A DNA stretch of 34,135 nt from Acidovorax sp. (GCA_018780365.1 JADMJR010000144.1:1-34135); one strand, 5' to 3'. Numbered from the stretch's first letter, positions 6,353 through 14,317 are shown. The notes: generated by a model not told the origin, from the letters alone. Program-made: numbers and translations.

Positions 6353-7723
6353 TCAATCGACCATCTCAAAACGCACGGCCACGGCCTCGCGCGGCACCAG
6401 GCACGACACGGTGCCCAGGCGCGGTCGCATGGCGGTGCGCACGCCGCCGCCGCCTGCGGGGCCGCAGGTGTAGAGCGCCGTCACTTCGCGCAGCAGTCGC
6501 TGGGCGCTGGCGTGGTCGTGGTGCTGCAGGGCCACGCGCAAGCGCACGTCCCGGGCATCGCCGCTGTCCTTGTCGTTGTTGTTGGCGGGTGCATCCAGCC
6601 AGCGGCTGGTGTCGTCGCCGAAGATGCTGGTCACGCCGATCAGGTCGATGCGCAGCGGGCCCAGGCCACTCAATCGCTCGCGCAGCACCTCGCCCGCCAG
6701 GCGCGCGCGGGCTTCGGCGCGGGGGCCGGCGTAAGAGATTTCGCCCTCGGCAAACCAGCCGGATTCAAAACACACGTTGACCTTGAGCGTGGCGGGCCGC
6801 GCATGGCCCTGCACGCCGATAAGCCGCACGGCGTCGGTACCCACGGCCTGCACGCGGGCCTGAGTGATGTCGGCCACCACATCGGGCGTCAGGTACGCCG
6901 CAGGGTCGTGCAGTTCGTACAGCAGCTGCTCCTTCACTGTGCGCTCGTCGATGCGCCCTCCGGTGCCGGGGGGCTTGGTGATGGTGCAGTGGCCTTCGGC
7001 GTCGATCTCGGCGATGGGGTAGCCCAGTTGCGCCAGGCCCGGCACGTCCTTGTAGCCGGGGTCGGCAAAGTAGCCGCCGGTGACCTGCGCACCACATTCC
7101 AGCAAGTGCCCGGCCATGGTGGCGCGCGCCAGCCGGTCCCAGTCGTCCAGCGCCCAGCCGTAGTGCGCAAGCGCGGGGCCCAGCACAAGCGACGGGTCGG
7201 CCACGCGGCCGCAGACCACGATGTCGGCGCCTGCGCGCAGCGCATCGGCAATGGCCTGTGCGCCGATGTAGGCGTTGGCGCTCACGATGGGCTCGGTGGG
7301 CATGGCGTCGCCCAGCGCATCCTGCAGCAGGGCGCGGTGGGCGGGTCCGCTCAGGTCGTCGCCCTGCAGCACGGCAATGCGCGGGCGGGCAAGGCCCAGC
7401 TCGGCCGCCAGGGCGTGGATGCGGCGTGCGGCGCCGTGCGGGTTGGCCGCGCCGAAGTTGCTGACGATGCGCACGCCGTGCGCCAGGCACAGTGCGAGCA
7501 CGGGGTGCAGCAGGTCCACCAGCAGAGGCTCGTAGCCCGCGTCGGGGTCGGTGCGGCGGGCCAGTTGGGCCAGCGCCAGCGTGCGCTCGGCCAGGGTCTC
7601 GAAGATGAGCACCGACGGCTGGCCGCTGGCGATGAGCGCCTGCACCACGGGCAAGGCCGCGTCGGTACGGTCGCCCGAAAAGCCGGCCGCGCAGCCGATG
7701 CGCAGAGGGGTGTTGTTCGCCAT
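6353..7723 (-). CDS. AtuA-like protein (DUF1446 family)
   Basis: Predicted 456-aa cytoplasmic protein of the AtuA family, named after a protein of acyclic terpene (citronellol/geraniol) use in Pseudomonas; its exact reaction is not established. Landmarks are LRIGCAAGFSGDRTDAALPV at the N-terminus, YEPLLVDLLHPVL, GADIVVCGRVADPSLVLGP and ECGAQVTGGYFADPGYKD, all typical of the family. I chose ATG 7723 because AGGAGACAAC precedes it. It leads the operon AtuA-like, AtuA-C-like, Bug. None of the other Atu enzymes (carboxylase subunits, acyl-CoA dehydrogenases) are nearby, so terpene use is not supported; a related acid or acyl-CoA pathway fed through the Bug protein is likelier. The divergent LysR at 7850 is the probable regulator. 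Confidence 0.88.
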   Translation of the reverse strand: MANNTPLRIGCAAGFSGDRTDAALPVVQALIASGQPSVLIFETLAERTLALAQLARRTDPDAGYEPLLVDLLHPVLALCLAHGVRIVSNFGAANPHGAARRIHALAAELGLARPRIAVLQGDDLSGPAHRALLQDALGDAMPTEPIVSANAYIGAQAIADALRAGADIVVCGRVADPSLVLGPALAHYGWALDDWDRLARATMAGHLLECGAQVTGGYFADPGYKDVPGLAQLGYPIAEIDAEGHCTITKPPGTGGRIDERTVKEQLLYELHDPAAYLTPDVVADITQARVQAVGTDAVRLIGVQGHARPATLKVNVCFESGWFAEGEISYAGPRAEARARLAGEVLRERLSGLGPLRIDLIGVTSIFGDDTSRWLDAPANNNDKDSGDARDVRLRVALQHHDHASAQRLLREVTALYTCGPAGGGGVRTAMRPRLGTVSCLVPREAVAVRFEMVD

Positions 7724-7849
7724 GGGTTGGTTGTCTCCTGGGGCCACTGTAGAGAGACTGCGGTATTCTGTGAAATCGATTGTTACGATCAATCCATCTG
7801 GATTTCAGATGAATCAACACCACCGAATTTCAGAGCATCCAAGCACCCC
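7724..7849. promoter_or_regulatory. Divergent atuA-like/LysR promoter region with dyad
   Basis: The gap holds a dyad GATTG-N7-CAATC at 7778-7794, which has the T-N11-A form expected for LysR boxes. A second direct repeat, ATTTCAGA, lies at about 7803-7810 and 7827-7834. These are candidate recognition and activation sites for the adjacent LysR protein. Confidence 0.5.
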
Positions 7850-8746
7850 ATGAGCACCGCCCACCTCTCCAGCCGCCAGCTCGACGCCTTCATTGCGCTG
7901 GCTGCGCAGCGCAGCTTCACGCGCGCAGCGGCGCTGTGCCACCTGTCGCAGCCCGCGTTCAGCGCCCTGATCCGTGCGCTGGAGGACGACCTGGGCCTGC
8001 GCCTGTTTGACCGCAGCACGCGCCATGTGGACCTGACGCCCGAGGGGCAGAACTTTCTGGAGTCGGCCCGCCGCATCCGTGCCGAGATCACGCTGGCGCT
8101 GGCTGCCGTGCGCGACACGGCCACCCTGCAGCGCGGGCGCGTGGCGGTGGCGCTGCTGCCATCGCTGGCCGCAGGCTGGCTGCCCGGTGTGCTGGCGCAG
8201 TACCGCGCGGGGCACCCCGGCATCGAGATCGACATTGCCGATGTGTTGTCCGAGCCCTGCATCGAGCGCGTGGCCAGCGGCCATGCCGACTTTGCGCTGG
8301 CGGCCATCCGCGCCGACACACCCGCGCTGCAGGCCGAGCCTTTTTGCAGCGACAACTTCTACCTGGTGTGCCCCGCCGACCACCCGCTGGCGCGCAGGCG
8401 CAAGGCCATCACGGCGCAGGACCTGGCCGCCTGGCCCTTCATTCACCTGGCGCGCACCAGCAGCGTGCGCCAGTACCTGGAGGCCGCCCTGCACCCGCAG
8501 GCCATGCACACGGCGATGGAGGTGGAGCAACTGGCCACCGTGATGGGCATGGTGCGCGCGGGCCTGGGTATCAGCGTGGTGCCAGCGCTCACGCTGTTCC
8601 ACTTCGATCAACCCGGGCTGGTCACGCGGCCGCTGACACTGCCTGGGCTCACGCGGCAGATCTACCTGGTGCGGCGGCGGGACGAGAGCCTGTCGGTGGC
8701 AGCGCAGGCGTTGTATGCACTGGTGATGGAGCAGCGGCCGCAGTAG
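7850..8746 (+). CDS. LysR-family regulator of the AtuA-like operon
   Basis: Predicted 298-aa LTTR. The winged HTH covers about residues 5-65, with the typical helix AAALCHLSQPAFSALIRALE and RSTRHVDLTPEGQ. The effector domain (about 92-295) shows SGHADFALAAIR and LVCPADHPLARRR, like regulators of the CynR/GltC-type group. ATG 7850 gives the standard LTTR start; the upstream open frame is antisense to the AtuA gene and is not coding. It is divergent from the AtuA-like gene with 126 nt between starts. It most probably senses the pathway substrate and controls the operon. The effector cannot be named. Confidence 0.9.
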   Translation: MSTAHLSSRQLDAFIALAAQRSFTRAAALCHLSQPAFSALIRALEDDLGLRLFDRSTRHVDLTPEGQNFLESARRIRAEITLALAAVRDTATLQRGRVAVALLPSLAAGWLPGVLAQYRAGHPGIEIDIADVLSEPCIERVASGHADFALAAIRADTPALQAEPFCSDNFYLVCPADHPLARRRKAITAQDLAAWPFIHLARTSSVRQYLEAALHPQAMHTAMEVEQLATVMGMVRAGLGISVVPALTLFHFDQPGLVTRPLTLPGLTRQIYLVRRRDESLSVAAQALYALVMEQRPQ

Positions 8747-8882
8747 CGCCCTGGCCAACAGCCAGGCCGCCCGGCCCATGCGGGGGGGGTGTGGCAAGGC
8801 GGTATCTGCCAGCGCCCTCCCCGGCCTGCGCAACCGACGACCCACAACACCGCACAGCACATGAAGGGCCTTTGACCCCTGG

Positions 8883-8912
8883 TTGACACATGCATAACGG
8901 TGCACATATGCT
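8883..8912 (+). promoter_or_regulatory. Promoter with overlapping operator half-site before arsR-type gene
   Basis: A consensus -35 TTGACA at 8883-8888 is followed 18 bp later by TATGCT at 8907-8912. The segment GCACATATGCTC inside it also occurs at 9353-9364, before the desaturase-type gene. With this promoter, transcription would begin close to the ATG at 8920, giving a nearly leaderless message. A repressor bound to the shared segment would cover the -10. Confidence 0.5.
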
Positions 8913-8919
8913 CCAACAC

Positions 8920-9252
8920 ATGACCTCCCCCCGCGAAACCGCTGCTGCCGCCTGCATTGATGCGCTGGACAGCGCCTTCTTCAAAGCCCTGTCCGAGCCC
9001 GCGCGCGTGGCCATCTTGCGGGTGCTGGTGCTGCAGGGCCGCGCCGATGTGGGCTCGATTGCCGAGCAGGTGCCACAAGACCGCTCGGTGGTGGCGCGCC
9101 ACCTGCAGGTGCTGGAGCGTGCGCGCATCCTGCGGTCGGAGACCGAAGGGCGGCACACCTTTTACGCCATCGATGGCGACGGTGTGCTGGACCAGATGAA
9201 GGCACTGACCGCCCTGCTGCAAACCTTGCAGCCGCTGTGTTGCCCCCGTTGA
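8920..9252 (+). CDS. ArsR/SmtB-family transcriptional repressor
   Basis: Predicted 110-aa winged-helix repressor. The family pattern is clear: FFKALSEPARVAILRVLVLQ (helices 1-2), DVGSIAEQVPQDRSVVARHL (recognition helix region) and a wing with SETEGRHTFYAID. The ELCVCD metal box of ArsR/CadC-type sensors is absent at the recognition helix; the only cysteines are one near the N-terminus and a C-terminal CC pair, so the signal may be redox, a metal at another site, or none. In-frame ATGs exist at 8890, 8908 and 8920; I prefer 8920 because the -35/-10 pair overlaps the earlier two. It precedes the desaturase-type gene, and an operator-like dyad in that gap suggests it controls both. Confidence 0.88.
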   Translation: MTSPRETAAAACIDALDSAFFKALSEPARVAILRVLVLQGRADVGSIAEQVPQDRSVVARHLQVLERARILRSETEGRHTFYAIDGDGVLDQMKALTALLQTLQPLCCPR

Positions 9253-9336
9253 CCGCCCGCCACCAAAACCCGCCCCCCCCCAAGCCAAGCCAACACCAGC
9301 CCACGGGCGCAGCAATGTGCCCATTTTTTCCATCCA

Positions 9337-9360
9337 ATATGTGCACATAGACGCACATAT
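9337..9360. promoter_or_regulatory. Perfect dyad, likely operator of the ArsR-type repressor
   Basis: ATATGTGC-N8-GCACATAT is a perfect 8+8 inverted repeat, 21 bp upstream of the desaturase-type start. Its right half plus GCTC recurs inside the arsR promoter at 8902. At 8886-8893 the matching left half is imperfect (5 of 8). This is typical of an ArsR-family operator in size and symmetry. Confidence 0.65.
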
Positions 9361-9380
9361 GCTCACCGCAAAGGCCTTCC

Positions 9381-10175
9381 ATGATCGACTCCACCCACCT
9401 CCCCTTGCTGGCCCCGCTGCTGGTCCCCACGGCCTATGCCCTGATGTGGGCGGCAGAGGCGCGCTCACCCGCGCGCAGCTATGCGCCCGTGCCCGGCTGG
9501 CAGCGGCTGGGCGTGACGTTTTTTGTGCTGACGGCCATGGTGGGCTCGCTTGTGCCGTGGTTGCTGCAGGCCAGCGGTTTCACCACGCTGCGTGTGCTCG
9601 ACCTGAGCGCGCTGGGCCTGTGGGGTGTGCCTGTGGGGCTGCTGGTGTTGTCGCTGGTGCACTACCTGTGGCACCGGGCCGAGCACCGCTTTGACCTGCT
9701 GTGGCGCATGGGCCACCAGCTGCACCACGCTGCGCCGCGTGTGGATGTGCCGGGCGCCTACGTGGTGCACCCGTTTGAGGTGTTGGCCAAAACCAGCATG
9801 GGCGTGGCCCTGGGCACGGTGGTGCTGGGGCTGGCGCCCACAGCGGCGGCGCTGACCACGGCGTTGCTGGCGGTGCTCAGCATTTTTCAGCACTGGAACA
9901 TCCACACCCCGCGCTGGCTGGGCTGGCTGCTGCCCCGGCCCGAGATGCACGCGCTGCACCACGAACGCGATGTGCATGCCCGCAACTATGGCGACCTGCC
10001 GGTGTGGGACCTGCTGTTTGGCTCCTATGCCAACCCCGCCCGGTTTGACGGCGAAGTGGGCTTTGCGCCGCCGCTTGCCACCCGCTGGGGCGACATGCTG
10101 CGCATGCGGGATGTGCACAAGGAGGCTGTTTATTCGCCGGGAGAACGTGGTTGCTGTGGATTGCTATCAAAATAG
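9381..10175 (+). CDS. Sterol desaturase / fatty acid hydroxylase-family membrane enzyme
   Basis: Predicted 264-aa integral membrane di-iron oxygenase. Several hydrophobic segments (about 8-24, 44-64, 80-96, 138-170) surround the conserved histidine clusters: HYLWHRAEH (94-102), GHQLHH (111-116), HWNIH (171-175) and HALHH (190-194). These bind the two irons in the fatty acid hydroxylase superfamily, which hydroxylates or desaturates lipids. The ATG at 9381 follows an AAAGG run. The last residues (GCCGLLSK) and the stop codon come from a dispersed GCTATCAAAATAGC repeat, so the C-terminus appears altered by that element. Control by the ArsR-type protein upstream is suggested by the dyad at 9337. 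The lipid substrate is unknown. Confidence 0.88.
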   Translation: MIDSTHLPLLAPLLVPTAYALMWAAEARSPARSYAPVPGWQRLGVTFFVLTAMVGSLVPWLLQASGFTTLRVLDLSALGLWGVPVGLLVLSLVHYLWHRAEHRFDLLWRMGHQLHHAAPRVDVPGAYVVHPFEVLAKTSMGVALGTVVLGLAPTAAALTTALLAVLSIFQHWNIHTPRWLGWLLPRPEMHALHHERDVHARNYGDLPVWDLLFGSYANPARFDGEVGFAPPLATRWGDMLRMRDVHKEAVYSPGERGCCGLLSK

Positions 10176-10230
10176 CAGCTATTAGCACTTGTATATCAGG
10201 CGCTACCGGCCAATTTGACTCATATTTTCA
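10161..10230. repeat. GCTAT...ATAGC-type intergenic repeat, copy 2
   Basis: The copy begins GCTATCAAAATAGCAGCT, continues with AGCACTTGTATATCAGGCGC and ends CCAATTTGACTCATATTTTC. It lies between convergent genes, supplies the stop of the desaturase-type gene, and overlaps the last codons of the minus-strand ATPase gene. Confidence 0.8.
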
Positions 10231-12436
10231 CGTCACTGCGCGCCAGCACCGCCAACTCCTGGTGCAGCAGCAGCTCCACCTCGGTCGGCTCGAACTGGTC
10301 TTGCAGCAGCGGGATGGCAAAACGGTACTCAGCATCTTGCTTGCGCAGCACATAGGCCAGTTGCAGGCGGGCCAGCGACTGGCGCAGCGCCTGCGCGTCG
10401 GCGGTGATGCCGTGGCTTTGCAGCAGCTGGGCCAGGGCCACCAGGCCGGTCTGCCCGGCCTGGGCCGTGTGGTAGACGGCGATGCGGTCCAGGCGGCAGG
10501 CGGCCTCGTCGTGGCTCAGGCGGCCCCAGCCGGCCAGCGCGTCCTGCACCGCCTGCGAGGCCAGGGCCTGCGTGAGGTGGCGGGCTTCGATGGCGCGCTC
10601 GCCGGGCTGCAGGGCTTCCAGGCACTCCTGGCACAGGATGGCGACGAGGTTGGCGCGCTGGCCGCTGGCGTCCACGAGCTTTTCCACCAGCGTGTCGCTG
10701 GCAAAGCCCAGGCGCAGCCTGCGCAAGGGCTCGGTGGCCAGCTCGCGGCAGGCGGCACGCTCCAGCCCGCCGATGGCCAGCACTTCGCCAAAGTTGCGCA
10801 AGGGGCTCTGGTAGTCGAGCACGGCCGTGGCGTACAGGTCCCAGAAGCCCGCGAGCATGAACCAGCAGCGCCCCTCTTCGCTCAGCGCGCGCAGCGTGGA
10901 CAACTGGGCGTAGCCGTGGTTCGACTCGTCGCGGAAGAACAGGTCGGCCTCGTCGATCAGCAGCACCAGGCGCTTGCCCTCGTACTGGGCCTGCAGGTGG
11001 TCCACGATGGCTTCGAGCGGTGTGTCGGCGGCCAGGCCAAACTGCAGCGCCATGCGGGGCGCCAGGCGGTGGTCGCGCAGCGAGACGTAGTGGCACACGG
11101 TGTGCGGGTGGCCTTGCAGGCGGCGCTGCACGGCCTTGAGCAGGCTGCTCTTGCCCAGCTGGCGCCCGCCCACCACCAGGTAGTTGGCGGGCTCGCGGTT
11201 GATGACACGGGCGAGCAGCTGTGCGCGGCCAAAGAAGGCGCCTTCGCGGGTCACGCCGCCGCGCGTCTGGTACGGCGAGATGCGGGTGATGCGCAGCTGC
11301 GCGGCCAATTGGCGCAGCAGCACCTGCAGCGATTCGCCGCCGATCAGCCACTCGGTCTGGCTGGCGCTGTCCACCATCACGTGCAGATTGGCGCGGTCAT
11401 CGGCGTGGGCGCGCAGCAGCGGGCACGGGGTTTCCACCCTGTGCTCGCTCACGATCAACAGCACGTCGCTGCCGGTCTGCGCGGCGCGCAGCTGGCGCAG
11501 CACGGTGGCTTCGTCGATGCCCGGGGTGGGCAAAAAGACGAGGCAGCGGTCCAGCGACACGGGCAGGTCGGGCGGAAACTGCCACTCGAACACCTGGCCG
11601 GGCAGCGCCCAGTCGCTGCTGGGCTGGCAGCGGGCCGACACGCGCTCGGCCAATGCGCGTGCCAGGGCCGGTGCATGGTCGGCGCCCGTGGCCTGGGCGC
11701 ACAGCACGGCGCGGCGCCAGTCCACCATGCGGATGTCGGCCGCCAGCAAGGTGGCCTCCAGCCGCCGCAGCCAGCGCAGCAGCCGGTCGATCTGCGGCAG
11801 GCGCGCCAGGGGTGTGCGCCGCAGACGCGCAGGGCGCAACTGGCCCGCGCCGATCAGGGGGTGGCGCACCACCCACACGACGGCGCCGACGGCAAAAATC
11901 ACTGCGCACCACAGGATGAGCGAACGCAGCCCGCCAAACGGGTCGGCATCGGGCGCGGGCTTGGTGGCGGGCTCGAAGTCGTCGGTGTTGCCTTCCTGGC
12001 AGTTGATGGGCAGGTAGCCAGAGGGAATGGGCGGGTTGCCGGGCCGGCACGTCCAGGTGTGGGTGCCGGGCTTCAGCTCCACCACTACCTGCGTGCCTGC
12101 CAGCTTGCCGAGCTCGGGGTTGTGGGCGATGTCGGCCTGCAGCACGTTGGGGCGCGGGGACGTTACGCGCAGCTGCGGGTTGGCGATGCGCGGTGCGTAT
12201 TTCTGGATGTCCTTGGGCCAGGCATCGAGCTCATTGCGCGCCTGGATCAGGGCAATGCGCCACTGCACCAGCTCGCCCCACACGGGGCCAACATTGACCG
12301 ATGCAAGGAACGCGCCCCGCGTGACCGGGTTGAGCTGGGGCGTGAACAGCGCGCTGGCTACAAACAGCGTGACCGCCGCAATGGCCACCGCGCGCACCAC
12401 GGCCTTGGACCGCAGGGGCTTCAGTCGGTCGAGCAT
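10220..12436 (-). CDS. Membrane AAA/STAND-type ATPase with pilin-like periplasmic domain
   Basis: Predicted 738-aa protein. Order: TM helix (about 12-34); a periplasmic segment (35-170) with SVNVGPVWGELVQW, PQLRVTSPRPNVLQ and THTWTC...YLPINC, where C130 and C146 match the C-terminal disulfide loop of type IV pilins; TM helix (171-190); a cytoplasmic domain (210-400); an AAA domain with Walker A GGRQLGKS (423-430) and Walker B RLVLLIDEAD (489-498); and a likely C-terminal winged helix ending YRFAIPLLQDQF. No prepilin cleavage motif is seen, so the pilin-like part is probably fixed in the membrane. ATG 12436 lies inside the end of the upstream HTH gene (16-nt overlap), so translation is probably coupled. 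A sensor or switch role is inference; I know no named family with this order. Confidence 0.85.
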   Translation of the reverse strand: MLDRLKPLRSKAVVRAVAIAAVTLFVASALFTPQLNPVTRGAFLASVNVGPVWGELVQWRIALIQARNELDAWPKDIQKYAPRIANPQLRVTSPRPNVLQADIAHNPELGKLAGTQVVVELKPGTHTWTCRPGNPPIPSGYLPINCQEGNTDDFEPATKPAPDADPFGGLRSLILWCAVIFAVGAVVWVVRHPLIGAGQLRPARLRRTPLARLPQIDRLLRWLRRLEATLLAADIRMVDWRRAVLCAQATGADHAPALARALAERVSARCQPSSDWALPGQVFEWQFPPDLPVSLDRCLVFLPTPGIDEATVLRQLRAAQTGSDVLLIVSEHRVETPCPLLRAHADDRANLHVMVDSASQTEWLIGGESLQVLLRQLAAQLRITRISPYQTRGGVTREGAFFGRAQLLARVINREPANYLVVGGRQLGKSSLLKAVQRRLQGHPHTVCHYVSLRDHRLAPRMALQFGLAADTPLEAIVDHLQAQYEGKRLVLLIDEADLFFRDESNHGYAQLSTLRALSEEGRCWFMLAGFWDLYATAVLDYQSPLRNFGEVLAIGGLERAACRELATEPLRRLRLGFASDTLVEKLVDASGQRANLVAILCQECLEALQPGERAIEARHLTQALASQAVQDALAGWGRLSHDEAACRLDRIAVYHTAQAGQTGLVALAQLLQSHGITADAQALRQSLARLQLAYVLRKQDAEYRFAIPLLQDQFEPTEVELLLHQELAVLARSDVKI

Positions 12437-13653
12437 GAATCCAGCACCATCAAACCCGCATCGCGAATGGTGGCGCAGCGCCAGTGCAGCCGCGCCGCAT
12501 CGCCCGTGCCGCGCACATGGATGAGGTTGCCCCAGAACAGGCTGCGCAGTTCGTCGTCTTGCAGATAGGGGCGCGCGCGGCCCAGGTCGTCGGCCTGCAG
12601 CAGCTGCCGCAAACGCGTGCGGGTGGCAGGCGCCTGGGCCAGCGGCAAAAGGGTCTGCCACAGGCGCGGGCTGCTGGCCAAATGCGTGCGCAGCGCGCTG
12701 GACGATGCGTGTCCCATATCCATGCCGTTACCCAGCCCCTGGTCCACCAGCCACTGCAACCCTTCTTCAAACAACGCGGGGTGGCCGCCGCCGAGCGCCT
12801 GCAACTCGGCCACCACCGGCCCGGTCCAGGGGTGCTCGGGCCAGCGGTGGCGGGCCAGTTGCATCAGGTCGTCCAGCGACGGATCGGGCCAGTGGTTGAC
12901 CTGCGCGATGTTGAGCAGCGACAGGTCGCCGCTGCGGTATTTGAGGTCGGCCAGCGCCTCGCCGCCACACAGCAGCAGGTGCAGGCGGCCGCTGTGCATT
13001 TCGCTCAGGCTGCGCAAAATGCCCGCAAGGGTTTCGCGCAACGCGGGCGTTCCTTGCTCAAAGCGGCTGACCAGGCAAAACAGGCGCTCGCCCGCCAGCA
13101 GACGGCGCTCCAACGCGGATTCGAATTCGTAGTCCGACGCTACTTCGCCCAGGCCGCACTGGCGGCCGATGGCCTCGAAGTAATCGGCCTGCGCGGTGCT
13201 CACGCTGTAGGGCGGCTGGATGTGCAGCACCGAGCCCTCGCCATACTGGGCACGCGCGCGCTGCAGCAGCTCTTGCCGAAACGGCGGCTGCCCCCAATGC
13301 GCGGGCGACAGCAGCAGCGAGATGGGGTACGGCACGGCCTGCGCAAGCTGGGCAAACACTTTGTCCTGAAACGCGGCAAACGGCTGCGCGCCCACCGATT
13401 CGGCCTGCAGCGGAAACTCGGGTTCGAAGCCGGCAGCACTGAGCAGGCGGTTGGCCTCGCTCTCCGTCAGGCGCAGGTAGCGCGTGCAGGCGACCACACG
13501 GTCGCGCGAACGCACGTTGGGGGCCGACACTCCGTTGCGCCAGTTGTTCACCGCCTCGCGGCTCAGGCCAATCTCGGTGGCCACGCCCGAGGCGCTGGCG
13601 CGGATGCGGCGCATATAGATCGACAGCAGATCGGCAAAGGAATCGATGGCCAT
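12421..13653 (-). CDS. HTH protein fused to a degenerate AAA/STAND-like domain
   Basis: Predicted 410-aa cytoplasmic protein. Residues 5-75 form a Cro/C1-type HTH: ASGVATEIGLSREAVNNWRN with the recognition helix near 29-40. The rest looks like an AAA/STAND ATPase that has lost its active site. At the P-loop position it reads SPAHWGQPPF (116-125), with Gln for the essential Lys, and at Walker B LFCLVSRFEQ (191-200), with Ser for Asp. The later pattern RLHLLLCGGEALADL and LGGGHPALFEEGLQ fits the sensor and lid regions of such domains. I chose ATG 13653 because it starts the HTH; a longer form from 13749 is possible. It overlaps the ATPase gene by 16 nt. A DNA-binding partner that heteromerises with the active ATPase is the simplest reading. 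Confidence 0.8.
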   Translation of the reverse strand: MAIDSFADLLSIYMRRIRASASGVATEIGLSREAVNNWRNGVSAPNVRSRDRVVACTRYLRLTESEANRLLSAAGFEPEFPLQAESVGAQPFAAFQDKVFAQLAQAVPYPISLLLSPAHWGQPPFRQELLQRARAQYGEGSVLHIQPPYSVSTAQADYFEAIGRQCGLGEVASDYEFESALERRLLAGERLFCLVSRFEQGTPALRETLAGILRSLSEMHSGRLHLLLCGGEALADLKYRSGDLSLLNIAQVNHWPDPSLDDLMQLARHRWPEHPWTGPVVAELQALGGGHPALFEEGLQWLVDQGLGNGMDMGHASSSALRTHLASSPRLWQTLLPLAQAPATRTRLRQLLQADDLGRARPYLQDDELRSLFWGNLIHVRGTGDAARLHWRCATIRDAGLMVLDSCSTD

Positions 13654-13844
13654 GAACAAATGGGATGAGATAGGCAAGAGACTGGCGGCAAGGGAAACGG
13701 CCAATGGCGAGGAAAAAGAATGCGGCGTGTGGCTGGCACGGATTGTCATCTGTGCCGGAGCTCCCCGACCGCAAAAACGGTGCTTCAGACAGTCCGCTTC
13801 CCCAAGACCAAAAGCGATTCACCGCCTCGGGGTTTCAGATCCTC
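13654..13844. other. Gap between membrane-protein genes and HTH gene
   Basis: This 191-bp stretch has no convincing gene, hairpin or repeat. An open frame extends the HTH gene upstream to 13749, but the residues look non-conserved. A promoter for the HTH/ATPase pair could lie here; no clear -35/-10 pair was recognised. Confidence 0.35.
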
Positions 13845-14312
13845 CTAGATCAGTGGTTGAACCAGGGGCCACGCCTTGGCGCAGCCCAGTCCACACGCCA
13901 CCAGCACCGGGCTGTACAGCACCAGAGCCCCCACCACCGACATCAACCAGCCCGGCTCTTCATCGTCGCCTTCTTCAGCAGGTTTCGCTTCTCCCCCTTC
14001 CTCTCTCTTGTCTCCCTTGTCCTTTTCATCGCGATCGCCAGAGTCGCCCGTCATCTCCTGCACCAGCATCACCACAACAATCACCAGCGATGCGCCCAAC
14101 ACGGCCAGATACGCATACTGCAGCGCAACATGCTTCAGCGGGTAGAAATACCCCGCCAGCACCCCGGCAGGCAGCAGGTAGAAAGCGTGCATCTGAAGCC
14201 GGTACCACGAGATGCCTTCGTCCTTCGTCTCGAGCGCGCCCATCACCATCCGGTGGGTCAGCGCACCCACCACAAAGATCAGCCCGCCCCACCATTCGAT
14301 TTGCGTCAGCAT
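13845..14312 (-). CDS. Unknown four-helix membrane protein with charged loop
   Basis: Predicted 155-aa integral membrane protein of no family I recognise. Hydrophobic segments lie at about 8-25, 41-60, 64-85 and 121-145. Between the third and fourth is a very charged loop of about 35 residues, rich in Asp, Glu, Lys and Gly (from GDSGDRDEKDKGDKREEGGE to EEGDDEEP). Two cysteines, C140 and C144, lie in the last helix. The start is 5 nt after the stop of the 302-aa gene, so both are one transcript. Both proteins have long acidic stretches next to membrane helices, which suggests they work together, perhaps through cation binding or charge contacts. No function is claimed. Confidence 0.75.
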   Translation of the reverse strand: MLTQIEWWGGLIFVVGALTHRMVMGALETKDEGISWYRLQMHAFYLLPAGVLAGYFYPLKHVALQYAYLAVLGASLVIVVVMLVQEMTGDSGDRDEKDKGDKREEGGEAKPAEEGDDEEPGWLMSVVGALVLYSPVLVACGLGCAKAWPLVQPLI

Positions 14313-14317
14313 GTGGG

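Noticed and set aside
6512-7849. Plus-strand open frame leading into the second LysR gene
   Set aside because: It is antisense to the AtuA-like gene, whose family motifs are clear; only the part from 7850 is a real LysR protein.
8747-8882. Small coding sequence in the gap before the arsR-type gene
   Set aside because: Open frames here have no start with a ribosome site and no conserved-looking residues.
10151-12568. An 805-codon plus-strand open frame across the ATPase gene
   Set aside because: It is rich in Gln, His, Ala and Gly with no domain, typical of an antisense shadow; the minus strand has clear Walker motifs and TM helices.
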